Positions 10,661 through 23,260 of a stretch of DNA of 64,000 nucleotides are shown here, piece by piece. Source of the DNA: Magnolia sinica (taxonomy: Eukaryota > Streptophyta > Magnoliopsida > Magnoliales > Magnoliaceae); the NCBI RefSeq assembly GCF_029962835.1, contig NC_080582.1, forward strand, positions 26,234,032-26,298,031, read 5' to 3'. Within the stretch, counting starts at the first letter, position 1; every line of letters starts with the position of its first letter. The translations under genes were made by a program, and so were the position numbers. A model generated the notes under the pieces. The model searched no databases. It was not told where the DNA came from and saw nothing but the letters and a program-made list of their open reading frames with translations.

Positions 10661-12896
10661 AAAGTGGCAACAAGTTCAATACTTCTATGACGGTCTGACA
10701 CCACAGAACCGTCGCATGGTTGATGCCACCAGTGGAGGGTCATTCATGACCAAAAGTGATGTCGAAGCGTGGAACTTCTTTGAAACCTTGTGCGAAAATT
10801 CCCAGCAATGGGATTATTCAAATAGAGGTGACAGAAGTCCCCAACCACAAAAGAGAGGTGGTATATATGAGATAGGAGTCATGCCAGAGCTGAGCGCCAA
10901 GCTTGATAACCTGACAAAGAAAGTTGATGCTCTGGTATTAAATAATGGACCACCACAAACAGCTCAAGTCGAGGCATATGCCACATGTTCTAGTCCTGCC
11001 CATCCTATGCAGTCTTGTCCATCTGGTGCAGCATTCCCAGAACTTCTCTCTGAACAAGTTCATGCTATGAACACTTTTCAAAAATCTGAGAATGATCCTT
11101 ACTCAAACACCTATAATCCAGGGTGGGCTAGACATCCAAATTTCTCTTGGGCAAAAGGACCACAACAAGGAGGACCATCTGGAAATCCTCCCATGCAACC
11201 GCACCTCCAAGTTGGCAGTCAACAACCTCAACAATTTCCACAATATCAACAAGTGCCTCCACAATCAAGGAAACCATCTCTTGAGGATACACTCCATCTT
11301 TTCATGCAGAGTTCTCTCCAATTCCAAAAAGACACCCAACAAACCTTACTGGCCAACCAGCAAAGCTTACATGCAAATGCACAATCCATTGCCAAGCTGG
11401 AAGCACAATTGGGTCAACTAGCTGCCACATTGAGTGAGAGAGAGAAGGGCAAGCTCCCTAGCCAACCTGAGGCTAATCCAAAGGGACAGTATGAGATTAG
11501 CTCTAATTCCAACCAAGGGCGATATCATGAACAGGCCAAATCGATCACTACCCTTAGGTCAGGCAAGCAGATTGATAACAGAATAGAGATGCCTGGGGAT
11601 GAATCAAATTCTAAAACAGAAGATCAAGATGAAGCAGAGAGCCATACCAATGCATCCAAAGTCCAAAAGCTCTCTGACTCTCCAAGAGCCACTAATGTGC
11701 CACCTTATGTGCCCAAAGCACCCTTTCCTCAACGTCTGGCACCAATAAAGAAAAGAAATAACTTTGATGAAATCTTGGATGTGTTTCAAAAAGTGCAAGT
11801 CAACATCCCGTTGCTTGACGCTATCAAGCAAGTCCCTGCTTACGCTAAGTTTCTTAAAGATTTATGCACTCAAAAGCGTAAGCAGAATGTTTATAAGAAA
11901 GTCTTCCTTGCAGAGCAGCTCAGCTCCATGATTCAACATAACACCCCTCCTAAATTTAGGGATCCAGGAGCTCCCACCATTTCTTGCGGCATAGGAGATC
12001 ATAAGATCGGGAAGGCATTACTTGATTTAGGGGCGAGTGTCAATTTGTTACCATATTCGGTCTATGAGCAGCTAGGACTTGGTGAGTTGAAACCGACTAA
12101 GGTAACATTACAACTAGCTGATAGATCTGTCAAGGTGCCCTGGGGTATTATTGAAGATGTGTTAATCCAGGTTGATAAATTTTATTTTCCAGTGGATTTC
12201 ATAGTTATAGATACTCAGCCTGTCCAGAATCTTCATAGTCAGATCCCAGTCATTTTGGGTCGTCCATTTTTGGCCACATCTAATGCTATTATCAATTGCA
12301 GGAATGGAGTTATGAAATTGTCCTTTGGTAACATGAATATTAAACTCAATATTTTTAATGCAGGACAACAACCCTCAGATTTGGATGACATATTTGAAGT
12401 GGACATGATCGAGAGCCTTGTGCAGGACTCCTTCCGTACATCTTTTGAAGATCCTCTTGAGACCTGCTTAGCACAATCGGGCATGGATTTTAACATTGAT
12501 AGTCCCATCCATGAAGTCAATGCATTGCTCGACTCTACTCCTATATTGGAGACTGAAAAATGGAGAGCGAAAGTGGAACCTCTTCATCCCTCTGAGACTC
12601 TTCCTGACAGCATAGCTCCCAACTCTGAGAAGACAAAGGCGAGCAGGCTGCTTAATGTTCTTAGAGCATATAAGGCAGCAATTGAACGGAAGATAGTGGA
12701 AATACAAGGAGTATGCCCCACGATATGTATGGATCATGCTGTGGAAATGTCGCATAACATGCAAAGGAAGTATGATCCTAACATAGAAGAAGTCGTTCGA
12801 GCAGAAATTCTTAAATTATTTGACGACAGTGTCAGTTGCCTTATTTCAGATAGCACAGTTCATGGGAACTCACATCACTTGTCTGGGATCGGTTAA
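10659..12896 (+). pseudogene. Athila gag C-terminus and retropepsin, truncated before RT
   Basis: Continues gag in the shifted frame (FYDGLTPQNRRMVDATSGG), then a Gln/Pro-rich linker and coiled Gln-rich stretch (about 11200-11430). An aspartic protease follows with active site DLGASVNLLP (Asp codon at 12024) and downstream ILGRPFLATSNAII. Athila proteases often have Leu where other retropepsins have Thr or Ser, so this site may be functional. After the protease the frame reaches the RT leader (VVRAEILKLFDDSV) and stops at 12896. The YxDD polymerase, RNase H and integrase are missing. The join to the post-pol spacer at about 12890-12990 indicates an internal deletion. Confidence 0.9.
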
Positions 12897-14288
12897 TGAA
12901 AGTGTTGAGGTAATTTCTTTGGCGGACCCCGGTTATAAAGATTATTTCATTCATGGTCCGTTCTTGTCTGGCTGAAGACGTTAAACTTAGCGCTCATGGG
13001 AGGCAACCCAGCCTTTTGCTTTATTGTATTGTTTTTATTTCATTCATTTTCAATTTTCTTAGTTAGTTACTTCAATGTTTGTGGGTAACATTACTGCAAA
13101 CCCTCACGAGACTACAACTCGTCCACTAGGGGTAACCTAGGGGTTTAAAGGCTTGTTGCATGCGCTAAATGCAATCGAGAGCACCTGCGAAAGTGGTATA
13201 GGTAGGATCTTCTTTTGTTTTTCTTTTTGTTATTTTTGCTTATGTTGATTTCTCTCTTGTGCTAACTCGCTTTTACGTTGAAATTTTGCACAAATTTTGA
13301 GAAAGCTTCTTGATTCTCCATCCAGGTATTGTCTTTTCATCACTCCTCTTTTATTCTCGTTGTCTCATGTGCATTACTTGTTTATTTCTAATACATTGAG
13401 GACAATGTAGATTTTCGGTTGGGGGTGGGAGATTAGGGTACCTAATCAGTATTTTCTTAGTCCTGAGGAAAATTTGTGAAAATTTTAAAATTTTTTCTGA
13501 ATTTCTATTGAATTCAAAGTGACTTTGAAGGATAGTTGTGATTTTAACATTATAAGATACCTGATGTTGGTAACTAATGACTCTTAGATTCGGCCATCTG
13601 CTTGATTTCACAGTCAATTTTGAATTGTTAATCCATGATTAGACGTTGTGAACATTGATTGAGTCATGATTTTACATATCACATCTCGCTTGCACATTAA
13701 GTTTTGGTTCGATAACTGAATGATTAACTTGGTAAAAAGAAGAATTAAAAGGCTAAGTCACATAATCTTCGCCATAGGTTTGCTCCCTATAGGTATAGAT
13801 TTGATTCTCCATAGTTGACTTATAAAAAATGAGGCGACGAGTTTTCACCATAGGTTTGCTCCCTATAGGTAAGAATTTGATTCCCCTCATTTGCGTTACT
13901 GCTCATAAAGAAAATCAAAGGTTGGTAAAATTAAAAATTAATCTGTGAGATAAGTGTTGGTTTCAAGCTTGGTTGTCACGAATTACCAATGATATCATGA
14001 GATTGACAATTGGATCTCTTAATGTTTGTAAGTCGAGATTACACTTTACATTCATGGAGCTCGATGTTCAGAAATGTTCTAATTAATGGATTAATATGTT
14101 GAACTTGATTATGAAGTTTACTGTGAGCTTGATTTCAGGAGAAAATTCTACTTACCATTCATGAATCTTAGAATTTTCACATCTCAGCTGTCTGTTCACA
14201 AGTTACTTGAGTTACAGGAATCATCTTTTATTTCTAAAATTATTTTTCGCATACTTTGCTCGGGACTAGCAAAATGCTGGTTGGGGGT
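12897..14288 (+). other. Post-pol spacer of the Athila-type element
   Basis: Noncoding. It contains GGGAGGCAACCCAGCC, a GAGGACAATG motif followed by a G-rich run, and two copies of a roughly 40-bp repeat (CCATAGGTTTGCTCCCTATA at about 13775 and 13850). It ends in GGTTGGGGGT directly before the 3' LTR, which can serve as the polypurine primer for plus-strand DNA. No envelope-like frame was found. Confidence 0.8.
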
Positions 14289-16497
14289 TGTGATCAGGGT
14301 CAAATATTGCATATCAGACCCCAGTAATTACCAGATTTTACGTATATGATAATGCTTAATGGAGTATTTTAATTGTATTTTTGTTACAGGATGAAGTCAG
14401 GAGCGTTAATTGAAAATTGATGTTAAAGGCATGGATTTCATGATCCAAAGTCTCCAGAGCACGGGATAGACTCCAGAGAACCAAGAATGAAGATTTTACA
14501 CGCCTGAGATCTGAGGAAAGCAAGCCAAAGGGGCCTGAAAAGGGTCCAGAATGCAAGATCACATGGTTCCCGCTATCCAATCAGTTCGAAACTTCATACA
14601 TGGGATGAGGGCCGTAAATTAACCGTACATATTAAATTTCAGCCATAGAAGATCTCGGGAAGTGGTCCAACGGACAGATCAGCCTATTAATCTCTAAATT
14701 GGGGCCCACCTGATATTTGGAACTGCCTCAACCTTTGTATTGACGGTTTAAATAAGTTGAGAAACAGGATGGATGGATTGGATTTCTCGAAACCATCACA
14801 GTGGACCCCATATGTATAGCATGTGTACATAGTGCACATGTGCACCGCCCGTATACCGAACGACCTGCGTCGGGTCAGCAACGCTGACCCGAACTCTTTC
14901 TTAAAAACGGAAAATTTCCGTTTCCAGCGCTCCGCGAACCGAACCGCGGTCGTCGGTTGTGGGGCCCACCTAGTGTCCAAATGGACAATCCAAACCGTCC
15001 ATCCGCTTCCTGGGGCCGATATTATCATCGCCTAGATGTCCGTTTGGTTCCATGCATGTGTACGAACGTTGACCGCTGAAAAAACGCAAAACGGACGGTG
15101 AGTTCAAAACTCCGTGGGCCACCACAACTTTAACTCGAAATTGGGCATTCCTAGCCGTTTTTTCATCCTCCATGCAATGGATGGAGTGGATTATTGAAAT
15201 AATTATCAAAATGGGTCCCACCATTGCCACGGAAGTGGTTTCGCGTCCGCGTAACGGACGACCGCTGGCCGTTTTTGCGAAGGATTGTGGGCCCCGTACG
15301 TCACCCGTACGGCCGATCCGAGCCGTCCATCTTGTAGAGTGCTTCGACAACTACAAAACCATGTTTTCATCTTGTGTCCATGCATGCACACGTGTGAGCT
15401 ACAGAGGTCACAAAAGGGCTACCCGGCGATGTTCAAAATTGATCTTTTTGTATTTTCTTCTCTGGGCCGCACTAATGGACCTTCAAAACCACCTATTATT
15501 GAATGAAATTTCGTCCTGAATCCAATGGACGGGGTAGATTTTCCAGAAAATGCCTCTGTGGGGCCCACCGATCACGGCTGCGAAAAATTGCACTTCGAGT
15601 CCTTCTACGACTCTGCCACCGACCCCAGCCATCCAGCAGCTATAGAAGGGGAGTTTTGGACGTGGGAAAGTCATTCAGAACCAGGGGATTCCAGATCTGG
15701 AGCAAGGAAGAGAAGAAAGAGAAGAAAGAGAAGGAAGAGAAGAAAGAAGAGAGAGATCGATTGGTTTGGTGTTTAATTTTTATGAATTTTATTTAATATT
15801 TTGCATGAATTTTATGGGTCACTAATCTCTCAGCTAGGGCTGAGATGAAGCCCCTAATTTGATTAGCTCTTGTATTGGTTGATTTACTTTGAATTTCAAT
15901 TAATTTGTTTCTTTCTTTAAGTGGGCTTTATGGGTTTAAATTCTATACTTCTCCATCTATGAACTTGATTAAAGTATATATATGGATGTTGTTTGGATGC
16001 TTATTATAGGTACTTGTGTCTAATCAAGAACAAGTTTCCTATAGAGGAAGAAACAGGGTGCTTTAATGAATGTACATTCCATGGACCCGACCAAGGATAT
16101 GGGATATGTCATTCATGGCATTGCTTAAAGGAATTAGACAGTTTGTATGCCCGATTAAGGACACAGATTGTGCTTTCTCTATTTAAGTGGTATCAATCTA
16201 GATCAAGGTGAATCAACAGACAAAACAAGGGTTAGGATAATTAGGGGTGGATTCGAAAGTCCTAGTGCCCTCTCTCTGATTGAATTTTCTTCCCTGTTCT
16301 TAATTAATTGTTTTTCATAAAATTGTGCTTAGTAATTCATTCCATTATTTGTTGGATTAGTTAAGGAGAATCATAGATTTGAATTGTGACGACCAGTCCT
16401 CGTGGGAACGATCTCGTAATACGTACCGTATCTACATCTGATTCGTATACTTGCGAGTTTAAAAATCATTTAAATCATGTTGGTTTAAATAAAACAT
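14289..16497 (+). repeat. 3' LTR of the Athila-type element
   Basis: Collinear with the 5' LTR at an offset of exactly 7188 bp with no gaps. Differences seen by eye include C/T at 14536, C/T near 14853, A/G near 14909, two A/G changes near 15268-15271, C/T changes near 15430 and 15438, and two changes at about 15498-15503. This is near 0.4% divergence. Confidence 0.93.
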
Positions 16498-16600
16498 CAT
16501 CAAGGTGGGCCTCAATAACAGGCCCTCATGCATATCAAGGTGGGCCTTAACAACGGACCTCATATACGTCGCATTGGGCCACATTACATGGGCCCGAAAA
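16498..16600. repeat. 34-bp minisatellite array, right part
   Basis: Resumes with CATCAAGGTGGGCCTCAATA, the same unit type seen just left of the Athila insertion, and decays after about three units. Confidence 0.85.
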
Positions 16601-18660
16601 CTGATGAATGGCAAGGATAAAACATAGATATCATGGTGGGCCTCATGGACAATCCAAGACTCTAAACGGATGAACAATATGTATATAACACATACTTCAT
16701 GGTTGGTGTTGATCTGCACCGTTGCAGATGCATGGCTAACACACATCATGGCCCCACGCGCTAGATGTAGCTCACGTGCGAGGTGGGCGAGGGAGATACA
16801 ACACTTACATTATGGTGGGACCCATGCATGTGAGCTGAATGGCAAGGATGAAACACGTACACCACTGTGCGTCCCATGGATGGTGCAGACGTGATTAAAG
16901 TGGGCCCCAAACAGTACCGTCCAGGGATGAAGATGTACAATACATACATGGGGTGGGTCCCACCGATATGGACGGTTTAGGTATTGCGCATACCTCGTGA
17001 TCAGGGCCCACATCAGCTATGGACGGCATAAATGGTATGTAAAAATAGATGGATGGCTTGCATAACAACACATCAGATGTGGGTCCCACCATCTAGACCG
17101 TCCATCAAAATGGACAGACAGCGCGGACTTGAAACCCATATATCATGGTGGTCCCACATCCCATGGCTGGGATATGACAAAACACATATCACATGGTGGG
17201 TACCCACCGTCCACACCACTGGACAGTGGTGTAAATATCATTGAGGGTCCCACCGTCCACACCACTGGACGGTGGTGTGAATAAAATACATACATCACTG
17301 TGGGTCCCACGTGGGGCCCACCATAATGTTTATATGCCATCCAATCCGTTGGTAAGGTCACGTAGACCCAGGTGAAGAGGGAAAACAAATTTCGCAATGA
17401 TCCAAAACTTCTATGAACCCAAAATGGGTTTCAATGGCAAACCGTTCAGCCTCACTGTTTCCTGCTGTGTGGGCCACATGAGCCGTATACACAGCTGATT
17501 TTTGGGGTGGGGCCCACCACCCTAAGGGCCCATCAATTGCACGGCGTGGATGTACAAAACACAACACGGTGGGGCCCATGTATGGGACCCACTTCCCTGC
17601 CCTCCAGCGTCAAACGCAGGACGTCGTGCATCCTGGCGTCAGCAGCAACAGTAGTGCTACTGCCTAATATATTTCATTTTATTTTTTTTGAAATCTCATT
17701 TTTCTAGGTTTTTTGTACATGGGACCCACATCGGAAGAATCTACCCCGTCCACTGGTTTCTACAGCCCATAACAAATCCATCAAGCCCAATATTGGGCAT
17801 CTTTCGGCATATAAAATTTTTTTAGTGAATTTAAATGGTGAAAATCACTGCTTGATAAGGTACGGCCCACCAGTTAGTAGGATCAGTTTCATTTTTTGGC
17901 TCAACACCTAATACGGGCTGAGGAATGGAATAGACGGCGTGGATTGAATAAATACATCAAGGTGGGGCCTGCATGAGTGGTCCACCCCAAAACCCAAAAG
18001 AATCTCTCTTCTTCTTTTTTTGTTCAGCTAACGTCCAGCATCCTTGGACGCTGGATGGCTTTGGGCAAACGGCTTTACAAGGTGGGCCCTTCTCAAGTGA
18101 GCCACCAAATGATGGATGTTGTGGACACAATACATATGTAAAGTGGGCCCCACCCACAGATGACTTGAACCAAATACATGCTTCATAGTGGGGTCCATCC
18201 AGGTGGACCACATGGCCACGTTATCACACAAGAAGAAATGAAAAAGAGGGAGAGAGAGAGAGAGAGAGAGAGAAAGGGAGTGAGACACGTGTGATGGAGG
18301 GACCCCGACACTATGGGCCCTCCCTTGAAATCGATCATACATCAAGTGGGTCCCATTACACGTGGGCCCATCAAATTGAAAATCAACGGTGGAGATCCTT
18401 TCTCCACCAAAATGAAAGGTCTAGATGACCCTATTTATGCAAGAAAATAAACATCATGATGGGGGTCCATGGAGAATGGCCCCATCATGGAATGATCATG
18501 AGCATCAAGGTGGGCCATCGGCCACACCTAGGGTCCAAAGTGAGATCCATACCATCAATCGGTAGGCCTCACTTGGCCCATCATCAAAACATGAAAAATC
18601 TAGCCTAATGAGCACTCACCGTTCGATCTTCTTGGTCCGTTGGAAAGCCGATCTCCTTGT
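16601..18660. other. Noncoding region rich in GTGGGNCCCAC motifs
   Basis: Dense degenerate copies of GTGGGCCCCA, GGGTCCCACC and GTCCATC in both orientations, about one every 60-100 bp. A duplicated GTCCACACCACTGGAC segment lies at 17209-17270. A half-copy of the foldback MITE core lies at about 17310-17520 (GGGGCCCACCATAATG through GTTTCCTGCTGTGTGG). No credible gene. A GA microsatellite lies at 18250-18273. Confidence 0.6.
18250..18273. repeat. (GA)n microsatellite
   Basis: About 12 uninterrupted GA dinucleotides in a longer purine-rich strand. Confidence 0.95.
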
Positions 18661-18826
18661 GCTTCACTTTGATGAAGGGTGATGAGGTTTGAATGGCTAC
18701 GATGATAGATTTAGGAAGAGGAAGTGGGCCACACAACTCACTTTTCTCTCACTTGGGAAAGCTATGGATGTGCACCATTTTCCTTGCTTAGAAAATGTGA
18801 AGAGAAGGAGAGAGAGAGAAGGTTGT

Positions 18827-18899
18827 AAGGGAGAGAGAGTGATGGGTGATGAATGTGAGGTGAGTGATGGGTGAGGTGAGTGATGGGTGAGGTGAGAGA
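18827..18899. repeat. GGTGAGTGATGG short tandem repeat
   Basis: Variants of GTGATGGGTGAGGTGA repeat about five times. The 18900-19290 stretch that follows is noncoding with a T-run at 18989 and nothing else recognised. Confidence 0.8.
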
Positions 18900-19329
18900 T
18901 TGGTTGACTTTGGGGTTTGCTTGACTTGTGGAGAAAGGAAACATGGGTTGCTTGACTTGGGGTAGAAAAGAAATAGAGCGATTACGGTTTTTTTTTTTTA
19001 CTTTGATTAGTCTCATCTTCCGTTTCTAATGGCTAAAGGAAGATACAACGTCTCATCACTCTTATCCCCTTCCTCTTCTTCACAACAAAGGGCGGTTCAT
19101 GCCTCAATGTTTGAACATCACCCCAGTTGTAGCTCTCTTTATATTTAAGGTTGGCCTACTTGTGTGAGTGAATAACTAACCTTCCAACAAAATAAAAATC
19201 ACTCAAGACCTCAAGGCAAATGTTGATGATCTGCATACTTAGTCAGAACGGTGTACAATATAAGACAAAAAGAATGATTATTTATTAATGAGAGATCAAA
19301 GCTACATCGTAAAACATAGAGGAACACAA

Positions 19330-19760
19330 CTACATCTCTCAAGCTCTTCTAAATCCAATCTGCCTGAAGTGAACTCGGTATGGGTCTCTAGCTATAGGTT
19401 TTATCATGCAATCAACCAACATCTCTTTGATGGGAATGTAGTTGAGTAGAAATTTTTTTATCTCTCACTTTATCATGAACATAATGATATTTGATCTTAA
19501 TGAGCTTAGACTTCTAATGGTGTTTGGGATCATTTACCAATCTAATGGTAAAGATGTTTTTTAATCCCCAACAACACAGGTTCATGAATGTCTGGTATAA
19601 CACCTAGACTTTATAAAAATCTCTAGACTCATATACACTCCTGAACTGCAACACAACATCCAATGTCTTCAACCTCCATGGATGAAAGGGTTCTAGAATA
19701 TTGGTTTTTTCTTGACTATGAGATAACATCTCCTCTAAATTAGAATACATAACTTAAAAA
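19330..19760 (-). pseudogene. Ty1/copia RNase H remnant
   Basis: On the minus strand, out-of-frame pieces match the copia RNase H C-terminal half in order: a GDVISWS-like strand, SSMEVEDIGCCVAVQE (the usual S-T-E-A-E-Y-I-A region), RRFLKSLGV, a SKHIKIKYHYVHDK-like segment and YIPIKEMLVDCM. Several frameshifts and stops separate them. The orientation and lineage suit the copia element that resumes at 20768, with about 1 kb of unrelated or unrecognised sequence (19761-20767) between. The expected RT-RNase H connection is not visible there. Confidence 0.65.
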
Positions 19761-20767
19761 ATGACTTCCCCTTAGGACACATCAGAAAAATCCTTAAAGC
19801 TTAAGATTCATGCCTCCACAACACATCATTCAGTCATTGGTTAATCTGAAATAGTGGAATCTACGTTTGACAACTTCTCAATAACATTATTCCGGGTTAC
19901 TGTAATGCCTGTGAAAAAAAATTGAATTTGAGAAAGAGATTTCTTATCTCATCTCTATCCCTTATCCAAACATAATCCTTATCTCTTATCTTATCTCATA
20001 TCTTATCTATATCACTAATCCTTCTCTCTTTTATATATCTCCAAGTCTCCCCATATCTCTCAACCTCTCAAATGAGCCTTTCCTTTCATGGAACGTGTTG
20101 TAAAAGGAATTCTACTCCAACTCAGATTTTAACAAAAAAGCACCCTACATACGACTAAGAAAGAGGGGGGGAGGGATTTTTGGAGAGCTCAGATCTGATA
20201 AGTTTATTGATATTCTTTCTTTATTTTTTATGAATTTAATGTAATTTGACTTCATCTATGCAATGAACAGTGTGGATCGACTACACGTTCATTACGTTAA
20301 TATGTAGGTAGATACGATATAAAGACGATAGAAAGCTAAGATTACATTCGAAATTTCTTATTGTAGAGATCGACTTGTGTGCATTTGATCGAATCATATT
20401 AAATCTGTACAGATCATACAATCCCTAAGGCGAAAATACACAAGGGCTCTAACTTCCAGATTAACCTGACCATCAGATGGGCCATACCAGTCAGATCTGA
20501 AAATGTTTAATAAGGAAAGCTGAGATTTTTGTGCAAATGCTTGTATCACTTGGCGTAGAAGGTCAAGATGGCCCATCGGTGTATGTGTGGTTATATCCAC
20601 ACTATTTATTCAATGTATAGACGCAAAATATGTCAAGACCTCAAGAATATGAATGATCCAATCATCCGATAAGCCACCCTGATCGATCATTTGTTATTCA
20701 ATTTCAGAATTTATATGTAAATAATCATATGAATGGTTCATATTAGTAAATCCATGGGTTTATATTG
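19761..20767. other. Unassigned 1-kb segment within the copia element
   Basis: AT-rich. Contains TTATCTCATATC-type pyrimidine repeats (19945-20050), a TTTTATATATC motif and a GGGGGGGAGGG run at 20165-20177. No coding match. It may be an insertion between the RT and RNase H parts, or simply sequence too decayed to read. Confidence 0.35.
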
Positions 20768-22320
20768 TTCTTAGGAAAGCTTGAAGTGACCCGCGTGGGA
20801 AACACTCACCAGCTTTGCTTGGTTCATCCCATATTTGATCAACACATTTTCAAGGTATTCAGCATGTGATAACTAAAGCCCAGTCCTCTTCCTGTCTCTA
20901 TGAATATCTATGCTGAGAACCCTCTTTGCAGCCCCCAGATCTTTCATCTCGAATGTCCCTGATAGAGGTGGGCATCGAGTCGAGTCGGACCGGATTGGGT
21001 CTAACTCGACTCGATTTGATTTTTCAAGAACCTGACCCGAACTCCATCCGATCTGGGATCGAGTCCAGCAGGGCTGACTCGATCTGATCTGAATCCTTGC
21101 TGGCTTGACCCAAACCAAGTCTGACTCGGTCTGGGAAACTGAATTGAGTTGGATCGAGCTGATTCTAGGGAGAGAGAGGGAGAGAAATGAAGAGAGAAAG
21201 AAGGAGATGTGGGAAACCGAGAGAGAAAGAAGGAGGGATAGGAGGAGAGAATGAAGGAGAGAAGGAAAATTGGGAGAGAGAGGGAGAGAAAGGAGGAGAG
21301 ATGGGTGGGTGCAGCGCCTCCTTCGGGTAGAGAGAGGGGTTAGGGTTCGTTTAGATTTTAGATCAGATTGGCCCAGATTGACCACGATCCAAACTCGATC
21401 TGATGTACGATTGGATCTGAGTGGTCCTACTCAATTTGCACCGATCCCAGCCTTCGGTTCGATTCTGATCGGGTCGAATTCTGCCCAGCTCTAGCCCCTG
21501 ATAACTGAGTCTTCAGTACATCGATTTTAGACATATCATGACTGACAATCAACATATCATCAACATACAATACTAAGATAATGAATTTACCATCACTCAG
21601 TATCTTGTAATAGACATAGTGATCATATTCACTCCGAGTAGATTTCTGACTCAATATGAAAGAATCAAATTTTTTATACCACTATATAGATTACTGTTTT
21701 AGGTCATACAACGACCTCATTAACCTGTGAACTTTGTTCTCAGCCCCTTTAACTTCGTAGCATTCTAGTTGCTTTATGTAGTTATGTTATTCCAACTCCC
21801 CATGCAGGAATGCAGTCTTAACATCCATCTGTTCCAGCTCAAGATTGTATTGAGCAACCAGCGCCAACATGAATCTAATAGATACTTTCTTAACTACCGA
21901 CGCGAATATCTTTGTGAAGTCAATTTCTTCTCTCTGAGTATACCCCTTTGTTACCAGTCTCGCTTGGTATCTATCCTATTTCCTTTTAAATAACCACTTG
22001 CATCTGATCGTTTTTTGGCCCACCAGAAGCTCCACTAACTCCCATGTGTTGTTTTTGTGCAATGAGTTCATCTCATCTTCTATAACCGCTTCCACTTTTC
22101 TGCATCAAGCTCATCAAGAGCCTCTTGAATAGTAGACGGGTCCCCCTCATCTATAATGAGGGCATATGTGATATTAGAGTCACCCATATATCTTACTGAT
22201 AACATACGACTACGATGTGGGTTTCTTCTCATAGGTGGCTGCTTCACCTACTCATGTACCTCTATCTACACATTTATCTCTACCTGAGTATCATCTTTGT
22301 CAATTTGAATGTTTACGATC
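20768..22320 (-). pseudogene. Ty1/copia reverse transcriptase, split by a MITE
   Basis: Minus-strand pieces in order: a TIRCKWLFKRK-like segment (about 22050), MDVKTAFLHGELE (about 21790), SEYDHYVYYK and the polymerase motif YVDDMLIVSHD (about 21560). Then comes a 531-bp MITE, then FEMKDLGAAKRVLSIDIHRD (about 20930) and EYLENVLIKYGMNQAK down to about 20768. Several stops and frame changes exist besides the MITE. The sequence style (KDLGAAK, HRDRK) suggests the Tork/Tnt1-like group of copia; this is tentative. RT would copy element RNA into DNA in virus-like particles. Confidence 0.85.
20963..21493. mobile_element. 531-bp hAT MITE, TAGAGSTGGGCA termini
   Basis: Left end TAGAGGTGGGCA; the right end in reverse reads TAGAGCTGGGCA. 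Flanked by octamers GTCCCTGA (20955-20962) and GCCCCTGA (21494-21501), a 7/8 target duplication of hAT length. The interior is rich in GACTCGATC-type and GGAGAGAGA repeats with no transposase. Removing it rejoins the copia RT reading frame. Confidence 0.93.
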
Positions 22321-23260
22321 AACCTTTCTAGTTCATTTTACTCCTCTTGATTATTCTTGCGGAATAGGGAGCTTTATCGAATCTGACATCACGATAGGTG
22401 ATGACCTTTCGTGTGATCTTGTCAAATAACCTGTAACCTTTCACACCAACATCATAGCCAATAAAGATGTACTTTCTGACTATATGGTCTAGCTTATCTC
22501 TCACAACTGTTAGTACATGAAAGTAAGCCTCACGACCGAATATGCACAAATCTGAGTAGTCCTTCTTATGATCACTTCATACTTCGTCTAGGATCTTACA
22601 TTCAATTGCTGTATAAGGGGATTGGTTCACCAAATAGCAAGTCGTGTTAATGGCCTCAGTCCATAGGTCCTTGCCCAACCTAGCATTACTCAACATGCAT
22701 CGGGCCCTCTCTAAGAGAGTTTGATTCATTCGCTTTGCTACACTATTTTGTTTGGGCGTGTGGCGCACCGTGTTGTACCTGATGATCCCTTTATCTTTGC
22801 AATATTTATTAAACTCAATGAAAGTAAATTCTCCACCATTGTCAGTCCTTAACTTTTATTTTTCGGCCTGACTATTTTTTCATCATTGCCTTCCATTGTT
22901 TAAACATAGTGAAAACTTTGGATTTATGTTTCATGAAGTAAACACAAACTTTCTGCGAGTAGTTGTTAATAAATGAGACAAACCATGACAACCCTCCAAC
23001 GGAAACCTCTGGCGATAACCCCCATACATCAGAGTGCACATAATCAAGCAATCCCTTATATATATGTTTTTCATATTTAAAAGATAATCTAGATTGTTTA
23101 CTGTATATACAATGCTCGCACATATCTAAATCATAATTCTTAAAAAATAGAATCAAATATCGATTAGAAAGTACCTTCATGCCCCACTCGCTCATATGGC
23201 CCAGACAAGCATGCCACATATGTGTAGACATGGAATCCGCAACAGTCATTGCCGCTCCAC
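22320..23260 (-). pseudogene. Ty1/copia integrase
   Basis: Minus-strand pieces: the pre-integrase zinc-binding region (STHMWHACLGHMSEWGMKVL, then CEHCIYSKQSRLSF) at about 23080-23249, a core strand with LLDYVHSDVWG and SWFVSFINNYS at about 22950-23050, and TPKQNSVAKRMNQTLLERAR near 22700, where the usual NGVAER is altered. A C-terminal AYFHVLTVVRDKLD and IFIGYDVGVKGYRLFD segment follows near 22450. Integrase would insert element cDNA into the genome. Frames are broken at about 22860 and 22570, and two core residues look replaced. Confidence 0.85.

Larger units (their letters stand above)
7101..16497 (+). mobile_element. Athila-type Ty3/gypsy retrotransposon, young, lacking RT-RH-INT
   Basis: A 9.4-kb element with two 2209-bp LTRs, flanked by the 5-bp direct repeat CATCA (7096-7100 and 16498-16502). 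It carries a tRNA-type primer site (TGGCGCCG), a gag-protease frame, and Athila-like spacer landmarks: GGGAGGCAACCCAGCC near 12995 and GAGGACAATG followed by GGTTGGGGGTGGGAG near 13400. The LTRs differ at about nine positions by eye with no indels, so insertion was recent. Reverse transcriptase, RNase H and integrase are absent. It could only have moved with enzymes from another copy, or lost them after insertion. Confidence 0.93.

Noticed and set aside
12897-14288. Envelope-like gene of the Athila element
   Set aside because: No frame with a signal peptide, transmembrane segment or adequate length; the region is spacer.
19000-19330. 3' LTR of the minus-strand copia element
   Set aside because: No sequence resembling TGTTGGGGGAACGG or the rest of the 5' LTR was found left of the RNase H remnant.
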